A DNA stretch of 64,000 bases from NCBI GenBank assembly GCA_963978905.1, contig OZ022258.1, positions 51,382,591 through 51,446,590 on the forward strand, in the 5' to 3' direction. The notes below the pieces were generated by a model, which saw only the letters and a list, made by a program, of their open reading frames with translations, was not told the DNA's origin and did no database searches. The stretch is from Trichostrongylus colubriformis (taxonomy: Eukaryota > Nematoda > Chromadorea > Rhabditida > Trichostrongylidae). The position numbers and the translations under genes are program-made. Of this stretch, positions 20,756 through 32,354 are shown piece after piece (within the stretch, counting starts at the first letter, position 1; each line of letters begins with the position of its first letter).

Positions 20756-21699
20756 TAAATCCTCGAAACGAAATCGGATTTGAAATTGTATTTCACAACA
20801 CGTTGTGTTGAGAGAAAAGGGAAGTCGGTCGCGAAAAAAGAGGAATTACCTGAATTTTTGGGAATTTATTATTTCGGAGGTTGCACTCCCCCTCTGAAAC
20901 CTCCTTGGAAGTGAGGGACCGTCCGGTATCACTTTCTCTAGTGGCCGTATTCGGAGAGACTCAATCGTACCGTAGCGGCCACATTCCTCGAAAAATGCTT
21001 GGACCTTATCTTAAATGCAAAATAAAACACCCACATACTCAAAAATGCACCTGTTTACATGAGGGTGTATATATATTGCAAGTTGTTTACTGTTATAATG
21101 CAAATAACCATTAGCAATCGTTTATCGCTTACGAATGTGAACAGGTGCAGTTTGTTGTTGTTGTTATTTTTAACTGACGGATGACTTTGTTTCCCACTCG
21201 AATTCCACACCTTACTTTTCAAGGGGTGTTAAGCTGTATGTTGAGTGTTCCCCCCACCACGTCATAGGTTCTCCAATGTGCACTTATAATTCCCATTTTA
21301 TCCGTGACCTCAGCAAGGAAGGCGCAAGTTGAGTGGTGACAAATAGTGCGCTGATTGTCAGAGATGTAAAATTTCATATTTAAAAAAGTAAAATGTAGGA
21401 TTCAATAGATTCAAGCCTTCCACCTTCTCAGATCAGGGCAGTGGTATTAGATTCTTGTTCGAGCAAATTTGATTAGCTAAATCGCAATAAAATGCCAAGA
21501 CTCTGAATGGAAGTGGAACAAATGGCGCATCACGGAAATAGAGTGATTACGGCCGAATGCTTTCCCTTCATTCTTTTTATTCACTGGTGCAATATCTGGT
21601 AGCTTCCTTAGACGTGGTGTCAGATATCAATAAGCTTGTTGGTCGACGAGATTACCATTCAGTTTCGATTTCTTATATATTTCTTTTCATTAGATTAAT
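20756..21699. other. No gene recognised
   Basis: Ordinary intergenic sequence with a GTTGTT run near 21153 and no exon or repeat boundary that can be supported. Confidence 0.45.
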
Positions 21700-21796
21700 G
21701 CTGAATTATGGGCAAAATTTTTGATCTCGGACGTAAAAGACATAGAGTGCGGGTTCGATTCTCGCCCGAGATCAAACCTTTTGTCCATAATTCGGT
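21700..21796. repeat. Compact hairpin carrying a tRNA T-arm-like box
   Basis: The outer arms GAATTATGGGCAAAA and TTTTGTCCATAATTC pair, followed by an 11-bp perfect stem TTTGATCTCGG/CCGAGATCAAA after a small bulge. Inside is GCGGGTTCGATTCTCGC, a 5-bp stem with a TTCGATT loop, matching the tRNA T-arm and Pol III B-box (GGTTCGANNC). Only about 18 nt remain where the D and anticodon arms should be, so it is not a normal tRNA. It could be a tRNA-derived MITE or small hairpin RNA. Confidence 0.5.
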
Positions 21797-23399
21797 ATCC
21801 CTCTGACAATTTTGCATTGTAGGCGCTACCACCAATATCACAGCTATCAAAAATCACAAAACATCAAAATCTTTTTTGTTGTTGAATCTACTCGTATCCG
21901 GTAGTCGATATTTCCGTGTTTTCAGTAGACGTGGTCAGCACTCATCTGTGCCCATGAAGGCCTTCGTTGTTTAAGAAGTTGTTCGATAGCATGGTCAGGT
22001 AATGAGCTGAAGATCCGACGGAGTTTCCAGATTCTATGTGAAGTGCGGCAGAAGGCGAAAAATAATTTTTGATGTGGTCGTTACCATACCCGTCAAAGAA
22101 GTCCAGAAATATGAGGATCCTCTTCTCGTGCCTTCCTTATATGTACTTCGATTTGTTAGTACTTCTTCCGTGAAGAAATACATATATTCAGATTAACCTG
22201 TGTCAGTGCTAGACGGTAGATCCTCCTGTTCGTTTATTTGCAATAAAAGTATGATATTTGAAAAACAGCGTAGCAAATTTTAAGCACCATGAGAGTTTAT
22301 TCGAACGATTGTGATATCTTCAAATAAGAAAGCAGAGAACTTGCTAGTATCAATGAAGAAAAAGAAGCGAAATGGTCAAAATGCAAGAAATTAAGACCGT
22401 TGGACCGTTGTCTCTCCTTTCTTAACGGACGTATTTTTATTTTATGCGCCCATTGCTGACATATGGATCACAGCCACTTAAATCTGCGATGTGCGGCGGT
22501 CATGCACAGCACGTGACGTACCGGCTTAGGGGCGGACCGTGTACAGCAAAGGTTTGTTATGGAACATGCAGCGTGCCTTTCATCATGATTTGCGCACCGC
22601 CTTCTAATAAAGCCTTAGCGCTTGTTTGAATAAGCATGCTCGCATTTCTACTAACCTAAATCACTCCTGGGTATGTGAGAAAAATTAATTGAATTTGTAT
22701 TCAGTTGAATGTAGTACATATCGTGAAATGTAGCATTGTGTTTGGTACCTTTCAATACCCTTAACAAAATTTTTGTGATCGTTTTGAATACGAGGTGAAT
22801 GCAAATTGTGGCTTCTTTTTGCTACAAAATTGATTTATGCTTAATTTCCCTTCATCTACTTTTATGGCCAGATTTTTATTTCCCGAGGGAGCTCTTTTGT
22901 CTCTTACATATTTGCTAAGAGAGAACAGAATCAGACGGGACTGTAGCATGGGACATTCAAATTATGTCAGATCGCCGGAGCTCGCGGTGACCACTCCTAT
23001 TCGCGCGCGATCAGTCCACAACCGATAGTTCTATGCATGGCTTACCTATTCACGGCAAGCTCCACCCATTTACACGCACGCCCCACCCGTTCACTGATGG
23101 TGCTGCCCCCAGTCTAGACGTCCAACTACTTCTCTCCAAAACTGAATAGGAGGCAATCGGATGGTATTTAAGGAATACTGAACGAAACGTCATGCGTTGA
23201 TCAGTTTAGAATACGCCATTTACATAGCTCCACTCCATTTGATCCCTTTCTAGAATGCGTCACATATTTCCAGGTAGGGAAATAGGGAGGCTTTATATAG
23301 TGAAGTCTAAATAATAATCTCAGAAAAGACGTCCTACTGAGGCGATATCTGAGTGAGGTTGCCACGCTCCACTGCAATTCTGGGTGTTCTATATAGAAG
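21797..23399. other. No gene recognised
   Basis: Both strands were read; only short chance frames occur. A GC-richer stretch near 22975-23110 ('ttcacggcaagctccaccca') may belong to a dispersed repeat. Confidence 0.4.
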
Positions 23400-23940
23400 G
23401 AGGGTCATTCAAACGCACCGAGAACCAATTAAGCGTGTGGGCGAGACCCATTTGCAAGCGCGCGCGTCTCTGCCGGCGACTTTGTTCAGGTGATTGAGGA
23501 GTGCTTGCAATTTAAGGGCACCGGAAGGGGAACAAGGAAGAAAAGCGTATTGGGGAACACTATCCTCAGACAAGAACCTTCAAGCTCAGAAGAGGTCTTG
23601 TAGAGCGAAACTCGCGTTGAAAAACTCACCTATGGGACATTGTTGATGTCGCCTAAGGCGAATTTATGTCAATCATGCTGATGTTAACAAGTGAAACAGC
23701 AAGCAAAAACAAGCGAGTGGCAACATGAAAGGGAGAAAAAGCGAAAAAAAAGAAAAAAGAAAGGGTGGTTATGATAAAAAAAAATCCAATGAATCTACAC
23801 TCGACGTCTTAGCAAAGCGTCGGGTGCAACTGAAAGAACACCAAGCGCTTACCGTAAGCCAAAATTCTATCCTCCGGGTGCCTTTGAAGCCAGTACCGAA
23901 ATCCATGCTTCAACATCATCCCAATAAACACTAAAGGTGT
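23400..23940 (+). repeat. Dispersed repeat shared with 57.02-57.52 kb
   Basis: Blocks shared in the same order with 57020-57520: 'accaat.aagcgtgtgggcga', 'gaaactcgcgttgaaa' against 'gaacccgcgttgaaa', 'ggttatgataaaaaaaaa', 'ctcgacgtctt' against 'ctcgaggtctt', 'agcgcttaccgtaagccaaa' against 'aagcttttaccgtgggccaaa' (shortened). The purine-rich open frame at 23725-23934 is repeat, not gene. Confidence 0.55.
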
Positions 23941-25025
23941 TGTAAGCAAGTGGATTTTACTTGACTTTAGGAACGCAAAGGTTCAACAAGGAAAAACTGA
24001 CCCTTTTAGCACAGCATTAAATCCACCCACGACACCATGAGTGCAGTGAGGTTGTCGAAGAGTCGATAACGGAAGGAGCCATAAGTGCATGGGAATATTT
24101 TCGGATGACGTTTGTCGCCAACTCATCATTCCGTAATTGCACATTCTGACTAACTTTATTTATTTATTATTAATATGACCCGTTCCTTCCTGTAGTATTG
24201 CGCAAATCTAGGAAAAGAGGACGCCCGCTCCATAGGATCAGGTAAAAATGTAGATCCTCCTGGATCTGAACGTTATGTCGAAGCTGATTAAGCCAGCACT
24301 TTGGTACTCTGTACTCTAGTGGTAGGCGTTAGGGACGTAGGGGTAGTGCCCACTCTCAACATCAGCAACACCTATCGAAACTCTCAGCAGATCAATTTAT
24401 CAACCCTAAAGAGCATTACTGCGTTGTTTCTGAAGCATCGAGCTCTGTGAGAGAAGCCAATGTCACTGGCGAAAAAGTAAACACTCCTAACAGTTACTGT
24501 TGCTAGTTCGCGAAACCTGAATGGATGGAGAACCTGATGGAAACAGGGTCCAAAAAAGGGCTACCCCCTATAATTCGAACGAAAGTCATCACTTTCTCTG
24601 CGCTAGCATACGCTATTGACGTATACCCGGTGTCGATGTGATCACGATTGGCCGGGTGCCAAGTGAAATCAACGGAAAAATTGCTTCGAATTAGCGATTG
24701 ATGTTACTCCTGTAGTGCCTGCTTTTAATTTCATTCTTTGAGAAGATTGTTGTCAATTTCTCTTCGGTCCAGTGATCGTTGCTTTTTTATACCACCTAAC
24801 ATACTAACTTTAAAGTCATTGAACTTTTTTTGTATATTTTGTGGTTGTGTGTGAGAATTTGTCGCAACAATTCACATCATTACCTTCACATGCACTCATT
24901 TTGCAATGCATGCTCTACTACACCAATCTTCGGTTTCATACGTACATTTCCGTTTCCGGCGTGGTATCGATCGAAGGCAGTATTTTACACAACCCTCAGC
25001 CGCCGATGTTTATATGTATCCGTTC
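23941..25025. other. No gene recognised
   Basis: Intergenic sequence. No exon with matching splice signals was found. Confidence 0.4.
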
Positions 25026-25059
25026 TCCTCTGACATTAATTCGTCCATGATTCTATTTT

Positions 25060-27321
25060 TATTTGGCTCTTTCTCTCTATTGGTCACGACATATACGCCA
25101 ACCAATTGAGTCTCGAGTTTTTTCTCGATCTTAACGGTGCCATTATACTTATGTTCATTGTTACCTGCTTCATCATGTGCATGCGAAAGCACAAGGGAAA
25201 TTATGAATCCCCGGGGTTTTCAAAGCAAATTTCATGGTATCTAAGAATTTATTACTAGATTACTTAGTTTAGTGATGTTCCGGAATATTGCACAGTACTT
25301 ATTGCTATTCGAATATATTGTGCCCATTTGATAGATGACGTCATAGCAGGTTTTCTGAGTGTATTTTGGTCTCTGTGTAGGTCTTGCCACTGTCGTCACT
25401 TGCGCTGGCTGTGCCGCTTCTTATCTTGCACACATGAGGGCGAAATCGACAACGGTTTCGCAATACCCAATACAATGCGTCCGTAAGAATATATTTGAAA
25501 CATATTTTAAAATTTGTTTAAGCTTAAACAACTACAACAACTGAAAATGCATTCAGATTCGTTTTCACCTCGTACGCTCAATAATCGATTTGCACTTTTC
25601 ATGTGACTGTTTATCTCATAACTTTGCTCCTGTGAATATGTGTGTAGTTTTATAATGGCGGTAGTATTGATTATTTCTAATCGAAGTCATAGGAGTCGCA
25701 GAACTGGAGGAGTGTGGTAGGCATCAGCGGTATCCACTGCGGTCTTTCTGTGTATTTACCACTTGCCTATCTTTTTAAAAAAAATTCACATAGCTCGTGC
25801 TGAAAAAAGGAACACCTGTGTAGCTAATAATGAGCGAATGAGGATTGCAAGGACATATTCGTCCTTTTTCTATGTGGAGAACGATCCTGGGTCGTTAGAG
25901 CGTTGGATCATTTGTTCAGCCATGTCTGAATACGAGTTTTGTATTTGCTGAACGGCTGTCTGATAAAGTTGTAAAAGAATCCTTCACAAACCATCTGATG
26001 TAAGTTCGCAGCCATCTTTGAAAACCAGCGTGTTGGAGGTGGGTAACGCCCAGAGAGCATAGTGTGTAGTGGTGCGGCTGAGCATGAAAGTCATGGGATT
26101 AGGTTCCTGTTGCACTCATTTCTTTCCTCTGCACAGAATATCTTAAACCTGGCAATATTTCATCTCCGTGACTCTATGCGAGGTAAGTTTCAGACACAAA
26201 ATCACTTTCTACTCCATGCATATCCGTTATATCGGTACGAAGCCAAGAAATGTGTTGTTGTCATGAAAAACATCTTCACATTAACGTAATATCTTACTGC
26301 TTCTTTTTGACGTGATATCCTCTGATTACATTTTTTGATTCGCCCATTCAGATGCCAGGTTTGTGCTTCGCGATTTTCTTTGTAGTCGGACGTAGATATG
26401 TCGGGATGAGCATCGACCTCATGTGAGAAAATGATGCTAGGTAAATTTTGGTGGTAATGCGAACACGCGGGCCTGTACGTGTTTGAAAGGCAATTTAACG
26501 GGTCTCTTACATCGGTTTGTATTTGGTAAAGAATCGGAATGGCCCCAGTTGGAGATTCGGAAAATCACACACAGCCATCCAACAAGTTAGAACCATCTCG
26601 CAACAAGTTTTGAAGCTCTTCAGTTTCACGTTCTCGTGGCAATCATGGTGGAGTATTTCAGGACGTCTTCGAAGTGCCGGCGGTAGGGCGCGGCTGCGTA
26701 GTCTCAGCTGCTCCGCCCTTGCCTCACTACCTCACTGTGAGCGCAGTCAGCATCACGCCCCTCCGCCGGCACCAACGCGGAGAATGAGACGGGCTTATCA
26801 GTCCCGCATAATAAAGATGGGTTTCATCGCAACATAGAATTGCTTGGTTTTGCGTATGTATGTGGAGGAACGTACCGCTGCTTTGGACAATCCACATCTT
26901 CTTCATTGCAGCATTCTCGGTCATTTAAGGTTTCTCTGGTTATCTCCGTCCAGATCTTGCAAGCATTTCCTATTTTACTCATAGCGAATGGGGAAGCGAC
27001 GTATATTCACTTGCATCCTCGAACCTGTCTGGAACCCTGCTTTTTGTTTCAGCAACGTATTGGCGAGAATACGAAATAAAACTGTTGGAGCTTCATGAAG
27101 GGTTTGAAGCGCCGATGTTGATCTGGGGACAAAATGATCCCACACCTTCTGCCTACTACTCATCCCACTATACCCTTCGGTCTCTTGTAGCGTTTGAGCT
27201 CACTTGCCAAGTCGAGATGAACGGTGTGGCTAAAAGACTTTTATTAATTCGGTTGAAGAAACATTTGTCGCGTGTGGAAAACGAATTAGAGATCATCGCA
27301 AAGAGCGGTCATAGCATATGA
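25060..27321 (+). CDS. Possible exons of an unidentified membrane-protein gene
   Basis: Not recognised. Exon-like stretches are: about 25060-25233, frame HDIYANQLSLEFFLDLNG then AIILMFIVTCFIMCMRKHKG, a hydrophobic segment followed by basic residues; about 25378-25476 after a 'tgtgtag' acceptor, GLATVVTCAGCAASYLAHMR, again hydrophobic then basic; 26137-26182, a 46-nt stretch with a strong acceptor (TTCCTCTGCACAG) and donor (AG|GTAAGT), reading NILNLAIFHLRDSMR; and 27053-27321 after TTTTTGTTTCAG, reading TYWREYEIKLLELHEGF through KSGHSI and a stop. The phases do not all join, so exons are missing or the stretches belong to different or decayed genes. The membrane assignment rests only on hydrophobicity. 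Confidence 0.3.
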
Positions 27322-27542
27322 TGGACTCCATACTTAGGTCTACACTGTACTTTTGAAATGTATCACAGTTTTGAATCATTCGCTGTTATGTACGCTCAAA
27401 AAGGAAGTGGATATTGGTGGCATGACTGTTGCATAAAATGAGTTCGACTTGAGAGATTGACAATTTCGATGGGAAAAAGGGGAACGTCATGTGTCATCTT
27501 GAAACCCTTGTGGTCCGTTCTCTGCATTATCTTTCACCAGTC

Positions 27543-27731
27543 GGGTTGGCCGGCTGACGCCGGCCAACCCTCCTGGACTCGGATTGGCCGGCTTCGCCGG
27601 CCAATCCTCGTAGGGGCGGCTTCGCCGCCCCGGCAGGGTGGCTTTGAGGCTGTCTGCTTTGTAGCGAGGAGCGACTCTCGGCTCGCCGCTAGCGCGGCGA
27701 GCCGACTTTCGCATGCGCGCTTCGCGCGCAT
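27543..27731. repeat. Block of five perfect GC-rich hairpins
   Basis: There are five consecutive perfect palindromes. (1) 27543-27554/27559-27570, 12-bp stem GGGTTGGCCGGC, loop TGAC. (2) 27581-27592/27596-27607, 12-bp stem GGATTGGCCGGC, loop TTC. (3) 27613-27620/27624-27631, 8-bp stem GGGGCGGC, loop TTC. (4) 27678-27689/27694-27705, 12-bp stem TCGGCTCGCCGC, loop TAGC. (5) 27713-27720/27724-27731, 8-bp stem ATGCGCGC, loop TTC. Not one mismatch occurs in 52 base pairs. The block is much more GC-rich than its surroundings and unlike the imperfect MITEs elsewhere in the window. It also keeps open frames on both strands, as dense palindromes often do. Confidence 0.9.
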
Positions 27732-28288
27732 TGCAGCAGGAATAGGCCCTGTGTATAGGGAGCGCACATTGCAGCAGGGAACTGATAATATGCGGCTTGT
27801 ATATATTGAGAGCAAACCTCCAACGATGGCTTTGGTTGAAACTAAGAGACACCACACCCATCTGTAACCCCTTCCCCACTGAAGGCAAAACCCCTTTAAA
27901 GAAAGGCAGGATTCGATCCGAAAACAAAAATAGAATTGAAGCACTTAGTAGTACCAAAGTAAGGAAGATGGATCGAAACGGTCAAAAAATCCAAGAAAGA
28001 AGACCCCCTTCCCATCATCCAAGTGTGTAAGGCACAATCGCAGAGGGGCGGCCACGCTAAAAGGAGCTGCAGCAGTCGGAGGTGTCTCATCGTGAGCGCT
28101 GAGGCGATCCGTAGTAGTTGACTTTTGAGGGTTAAAAGTTTCGAGAGGACGTGCATGTATCAGTTCTATAAGAAACATTGACCTTAACTGATTGCCGAGA
28201 GATACATCTGATAATAACACACCACTCCCTAATGGTAACCGAGAACAAACAGTCACTTTGTGAGTATAATACTAATATTGCAATTATG
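27732..28288. other. No gene recognised
   Basis: Spacer between the hairpin block and the tandem array. The direct repeat 'gcgcattgcagcaggaa...gcacattgcagcaggga' (27727-27781) abuts the last hairpin. Nothing else was seen. Confidence 0.4.
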
Positions 28289-30415
28289 GCCGGGCTGGGC
28301 TTAGAACTTATGTACTCTATACACAGGAGGTTGACGTGTACAGAGTACATAAGTTGGGTGGGTTGACTCCTACCCAATCCTAACCTGCCCGACCTCCACA
28401 CACCCGTACCTAATTTGCTTCTTGTGTGCTCCCTACATTTTGGTCTGTCCTTATCCAGTTCTTACTCGCACGACCTGAGCAGTCCCATTCCTGACCTTCC
28501 CGATTTTCGGAACCCATGCGAGGGTTTATAAATTTGAGTACCCATCGGTTCTGTCGCAGGCCCCGTCCATGGTGGGCGGAGCTAAGCTTAAAACTTATAT
28601 GCTCCGTACACATGACCCCTACCCAATCCTAACCTGCCCGACCTCCACAGGCCCGTGCCTTATATGCTTGTTGTGTGCACCCTTCACTTTGGTCAGTCCC
28701 TCCCCAGTCCTAACATGCGCGACTTCAACAGACCCTTTCCTAACTTGCCCGAATTTTAGCACTTGAGCGAAGACCTGGATTCGTTTATTCATGGATTTCG
28801 GCGCGAGCCCAGCCCATGATGGGCGGAGGTAGGCTTAGAATCCATGTGCTCTGTACACTTATGTTTCCCTCTACGCTATCCTAACTTGCCCTACCTCTAC
28901 AGGCCCGTTCCTAATTTGCTTCTTGTGTGCTCCCTACATTTTGGTCTGTCCCTATCCAGTTCTTACTCGCACGACCTGAGCAGTCCCATTCCTGACCTTC
29001 CCGATTTTCGGAACCCATGCGAGGGTTTATAAATTTGAGCACCCATCGGTTTCGTCGCAGGCCCCGTCCATGCTGGGCGGAGCTAAGCTTAAAACTTGTA
29101 TGCTCCGTACACATGACCCCTACCCAATCCTAACCTGCCCGACCTCCACAGGCCCGTGCCTTATTTGCTTGTTGTGTGCACCCTTCACTTTGGTCAGTCC
29201 CTCCCCAGTCCTAACATGCGCGACTTCAACAGACCCTTTCCTAACTTGCCCGATTTTCCGCACTTAAGCGAGGACCTAAATTCGTTTATTCATTGATTTC
29301 AGCGCAAGCCCAGCTCATGGTGGGCGGAGGTAGGCTTAGAACTTATGTGATCCATACACTTGTGTTTGCCCCTACGCTATCCTAACTTGTCATACCTCTA
29401 CAGGCCCGTTCTGCTCCTTGTGTGCTTCCTACAATTTGGTCAGTCTCTACCCACTCCTTACTCGCACGACCTGAGCAGTCCCATTCCTGACAGTCCCGAT
29501 TTTCGGAACCCAGGCGAGGACTTAAATTGGAGCACCCATCGGTTTCGGCGCAGCCCCCCCCTATGGTGGGCGGAGTTAGGCTTAGAACTTATGTGGTCTG
29601 TACACTTGGTCCCTACCCAATACTAAGCCTGCCCGACCTCCATTGCCCGTGCCTAATTTGCTTGTTGTGTGTTCCCTTTACTTTGATCAGTCCCTCCCCA
29701 GTCCTTACATGCGCGACTTCAACAGACTCTTTCCTAACTTGCCCGATTTCCAACACCTGAGCGAGGACCTAAATTCGTTTATTCATCGATTTCGGCGCAA
29801 GACGCGCCCATGGTGGGCGGAGCTAGGCTTAGTTCTTATATGCTCTGTACGCTTAGATCAGCTCCTACCCACTCCTAACTCGTGCGACCCTCCAGGATAC
29901 AGTTGAGATGAGGCCCTACGGAGTCTTAACTTGCCCGATCCCTGCAGGCCCACTCTTGATTTAGCCGATTTTTTCAACCATTTCTGCGCAAGCCCCGCTC
30001 ACGGTGGGGGGAGCTAGGCTTAGTTCTTAATGAGCTCCGCACACTTTGGTCAACCCCTACCCATCCCCAACTTGTCCGACCTCTTCACGTTGCCATTGAG
30101 TTGAGAGTAGATTATGCGACAAAAAACGGACACACACACACACACAAACACACCAAACTTCTGGTTTTAGCTTGCCTCTCATGTGCTCCGTACATTTTGG
30201 CTTACCCCAACCCATCCCTAACTTGCCCGACCTCTACAGGTCCATTCCTAGCCTGCCTGATTTTCGGAACCTGAGCGTGGACTTAAATTTGAACACCGGC
30301 AGTTTCCGCGCAAGCCCCGCTCACAGTGGGCGGAGCTAGGCTTAATTCTTATGTGCTCTGTGCGCTTAGGTCAGCACCTACCCAATTCTAACATGCCCGA
30401 CCTTTCCAGACAGCA
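28289..30415 (+). repeat. Tandem array, 250-bp units in 500-bp dimers
   Basis: Units begin around 'atggtgggcggagctaagct' or the variant 'gggcggaggtaggctta'. The first type occurs at 28569 and 29070 (501 apart) and then 29563; the second at 28816, 29317 and 29810. Two diverged 250-bp subunits therefore alternate as a dimer of 493-501 bp. Recurrent blocks are 'cctaacctgcccgacctcca', 'tttgcttgttgtgtgc', 'cactttggtcagtccctccc' and 'gattttcggaaccc'. Units decay to the right. A CA-rich terminal motif (30119-30164, ending CACCAAACTTCTGG) interrupts the array. Confidence 0.88.
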
Positions 30416-30572
30416 GTTCAGTTGAGACATCATAACAATGAGATAGGGGTGTATGTGGTGCAGACAGGTTGTAAATGGTTGACGCTGGACTGTGGGAGTG
30501 ACATGGGTACCCTCGGTGTATCCCTAGGTAATGCCTCCTTTCCTTACCGGCCCATCACAACACAGCTGCGTC

Positions 30573-32323
30573 GCCATTCGCCTTTCGAGGCTCCTTATCA
30601 GCCCTTATCAGTTGCTATCACTTCCGTTCCCTCACCATTGATGTCCCCTTACCACCCCTACATTACCTTAAAAATTCAGGATCCCAGCTTTGCTGCGACG
30701 CGAGATATGAATTTCCCGCCATTCGCCTTCGAGGCTCCTTATCAGCCCTTATCAGTTGCTATCACTTCCGTTCCTTCACCATTAATGTCCCCTTACCACC
30801 CCTACATTACCTTGAAAATTGAGGATCCCAGCTTTGCTGCGACGCGAGATATGAATTTCCCGCCATTCGCCTTTCGAGGCTCCTTATCAGCCCTTATCAG
30901 TTACTATCACTTCCGTTCCCTCACCATTGATGTCCCCTTACCACCCCTACATTACCTTAAAAATTCAGGGTCCCAGCTTTGCTGCGACGCGAGATATGAA
31001 TTTCCCGCCATTCGCCTTTCGAGGCTCCTTATCAGCCCTTATCAGTTGCTATCACTTCCGTTCCTTCACCATCAATGTCCCCTTTCCACCCCTACATTAT
31101 CTTAAAAATTGAGGATCCCAGCTTTGCTGCGACGCGAGATATGAATTTCCCGCCATTCGCCTTTCGAGGCTCCTTATCAGCCTTTATCAGTTGCTATCAC
31201 TTCCGTTCCCTCACCATTGATGTCCCCTTACCACCCCTACATTACCTTAAAAATTCAGGATCCCAGCTTTGCTGCGACGCGAGATATGAATTTCCCGCCA
31301 TTCGCCTTCGAGGCTCCTTATCAGCCCTTATCAGTTGCTATCACTTCCGTTCCTTCACCATTAATGTCCCCTTACCACCCCTACATTGCCTTGAAAATTG
31401 AGGATCCCAGCTTTGCTGCGACGCGAGATATGAATTTCCCGCCATTCGCCTTTCGAGGCTCCTTATCAGCCCTTATCAGTTACTATCACTTCCGTTCCCT
31501 CACCATTGATGTCCCCTTACCACCCCTACATTACCTTAAAAATTCAGGATCCCAGCTTTGCTGCGACGCGAGATATGAATTTCCCGCCATTCGCCTTTCG
31601 AGGCTCCTTATCAGCCCTTATCAGTTGCTATCACTTCCGTTCCTTCACCATTAATGTCCCCTTTCCACCCCTATATTATCTTAAAAATTGAGGATCCCAG
31701 CTTTGCTGCGACGCGAGATATGAATTTCCCGCCATTCGCCTTTCGAGGCTCCTTATCAGCCTTTATCAGTTACTATCACTTCCGTTCCCTCACCATTGAT
31801 GTCCCCTTACCACCCCTACATTACTTTAAAAATTCAGGATCCCAGCTTTGCTGCGACGCGAGATATGAATTTCCCGCCATTCGCCTTTCGAGGCTCCTTA
31901 TCAGCCGTTATCAGTTACTATCACTTCCATTCCCTCACCATTGATGTCCCCTTACCACCCCTACATTACCTTAAAAATCCAGGATCCCAGCTTTGCTGCT
32001 ACGCGAGATATGAATTTCCCGCCATTCGCCTTTCGGGGCTCCTTATCAGCCCTTATCAGTTGCTATCACTTCCGTTCCCTCACCATTGATGTCCCCTTAA
32101 CACCCCTACATTACCTTAAAAATTCAGGATCCCAGCTTTGCTGCGACGCGAGATATGAATTTCCCGCCATTCGCCTTTCGAGGCTCCTTATCAGCCCTTA
32201 TCAGTTGCTATCACTTCCGTTCCCTCACCATTGATGTCCCCTTAACACCCCTACATTACCTTAAAAATTCAGGATCCCAGCTTTACTGCGACGCTAGATA
32301 TTATGCGGTGAGCGGACAGACAG

Positions 32324-32354
<31 letters not shown>

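Noticed and set aside
21715..21783. tRNA gene
   Set aside because: Only a T-arm-like box is present; there is no room for D and anticodon arms and no A box.
23725..23934. 69-codon Lys-rich frame
   Set aside because: It falls in a dispersed repeat with a second copy at 57.0-57.5 kb where the frame is not conserved.
27457..27957. Overlapping 136-156 codon frames on both strands
   Set aside because: They run through the perfect GC hairpins, where both strands read alike; codon pattern and content (repeated PA/RR stretches) follow from the palindromes.
28289..30415. CRISPR-like direct repeats
   Set aside because: Units are contiguous 250/500-bp tandem copies that diverge gradually. There are no short identical repeats with unique spacers, and the genome is eukaryotic.
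30422..31105. 227-codon open frame (and several shorter ones to 32403)
   Set aside because: It lies entirely within the 145-bp tandem array; the unit happens to lack stops in some frames and the frames slip at each 144/145 change. No domain is visible.
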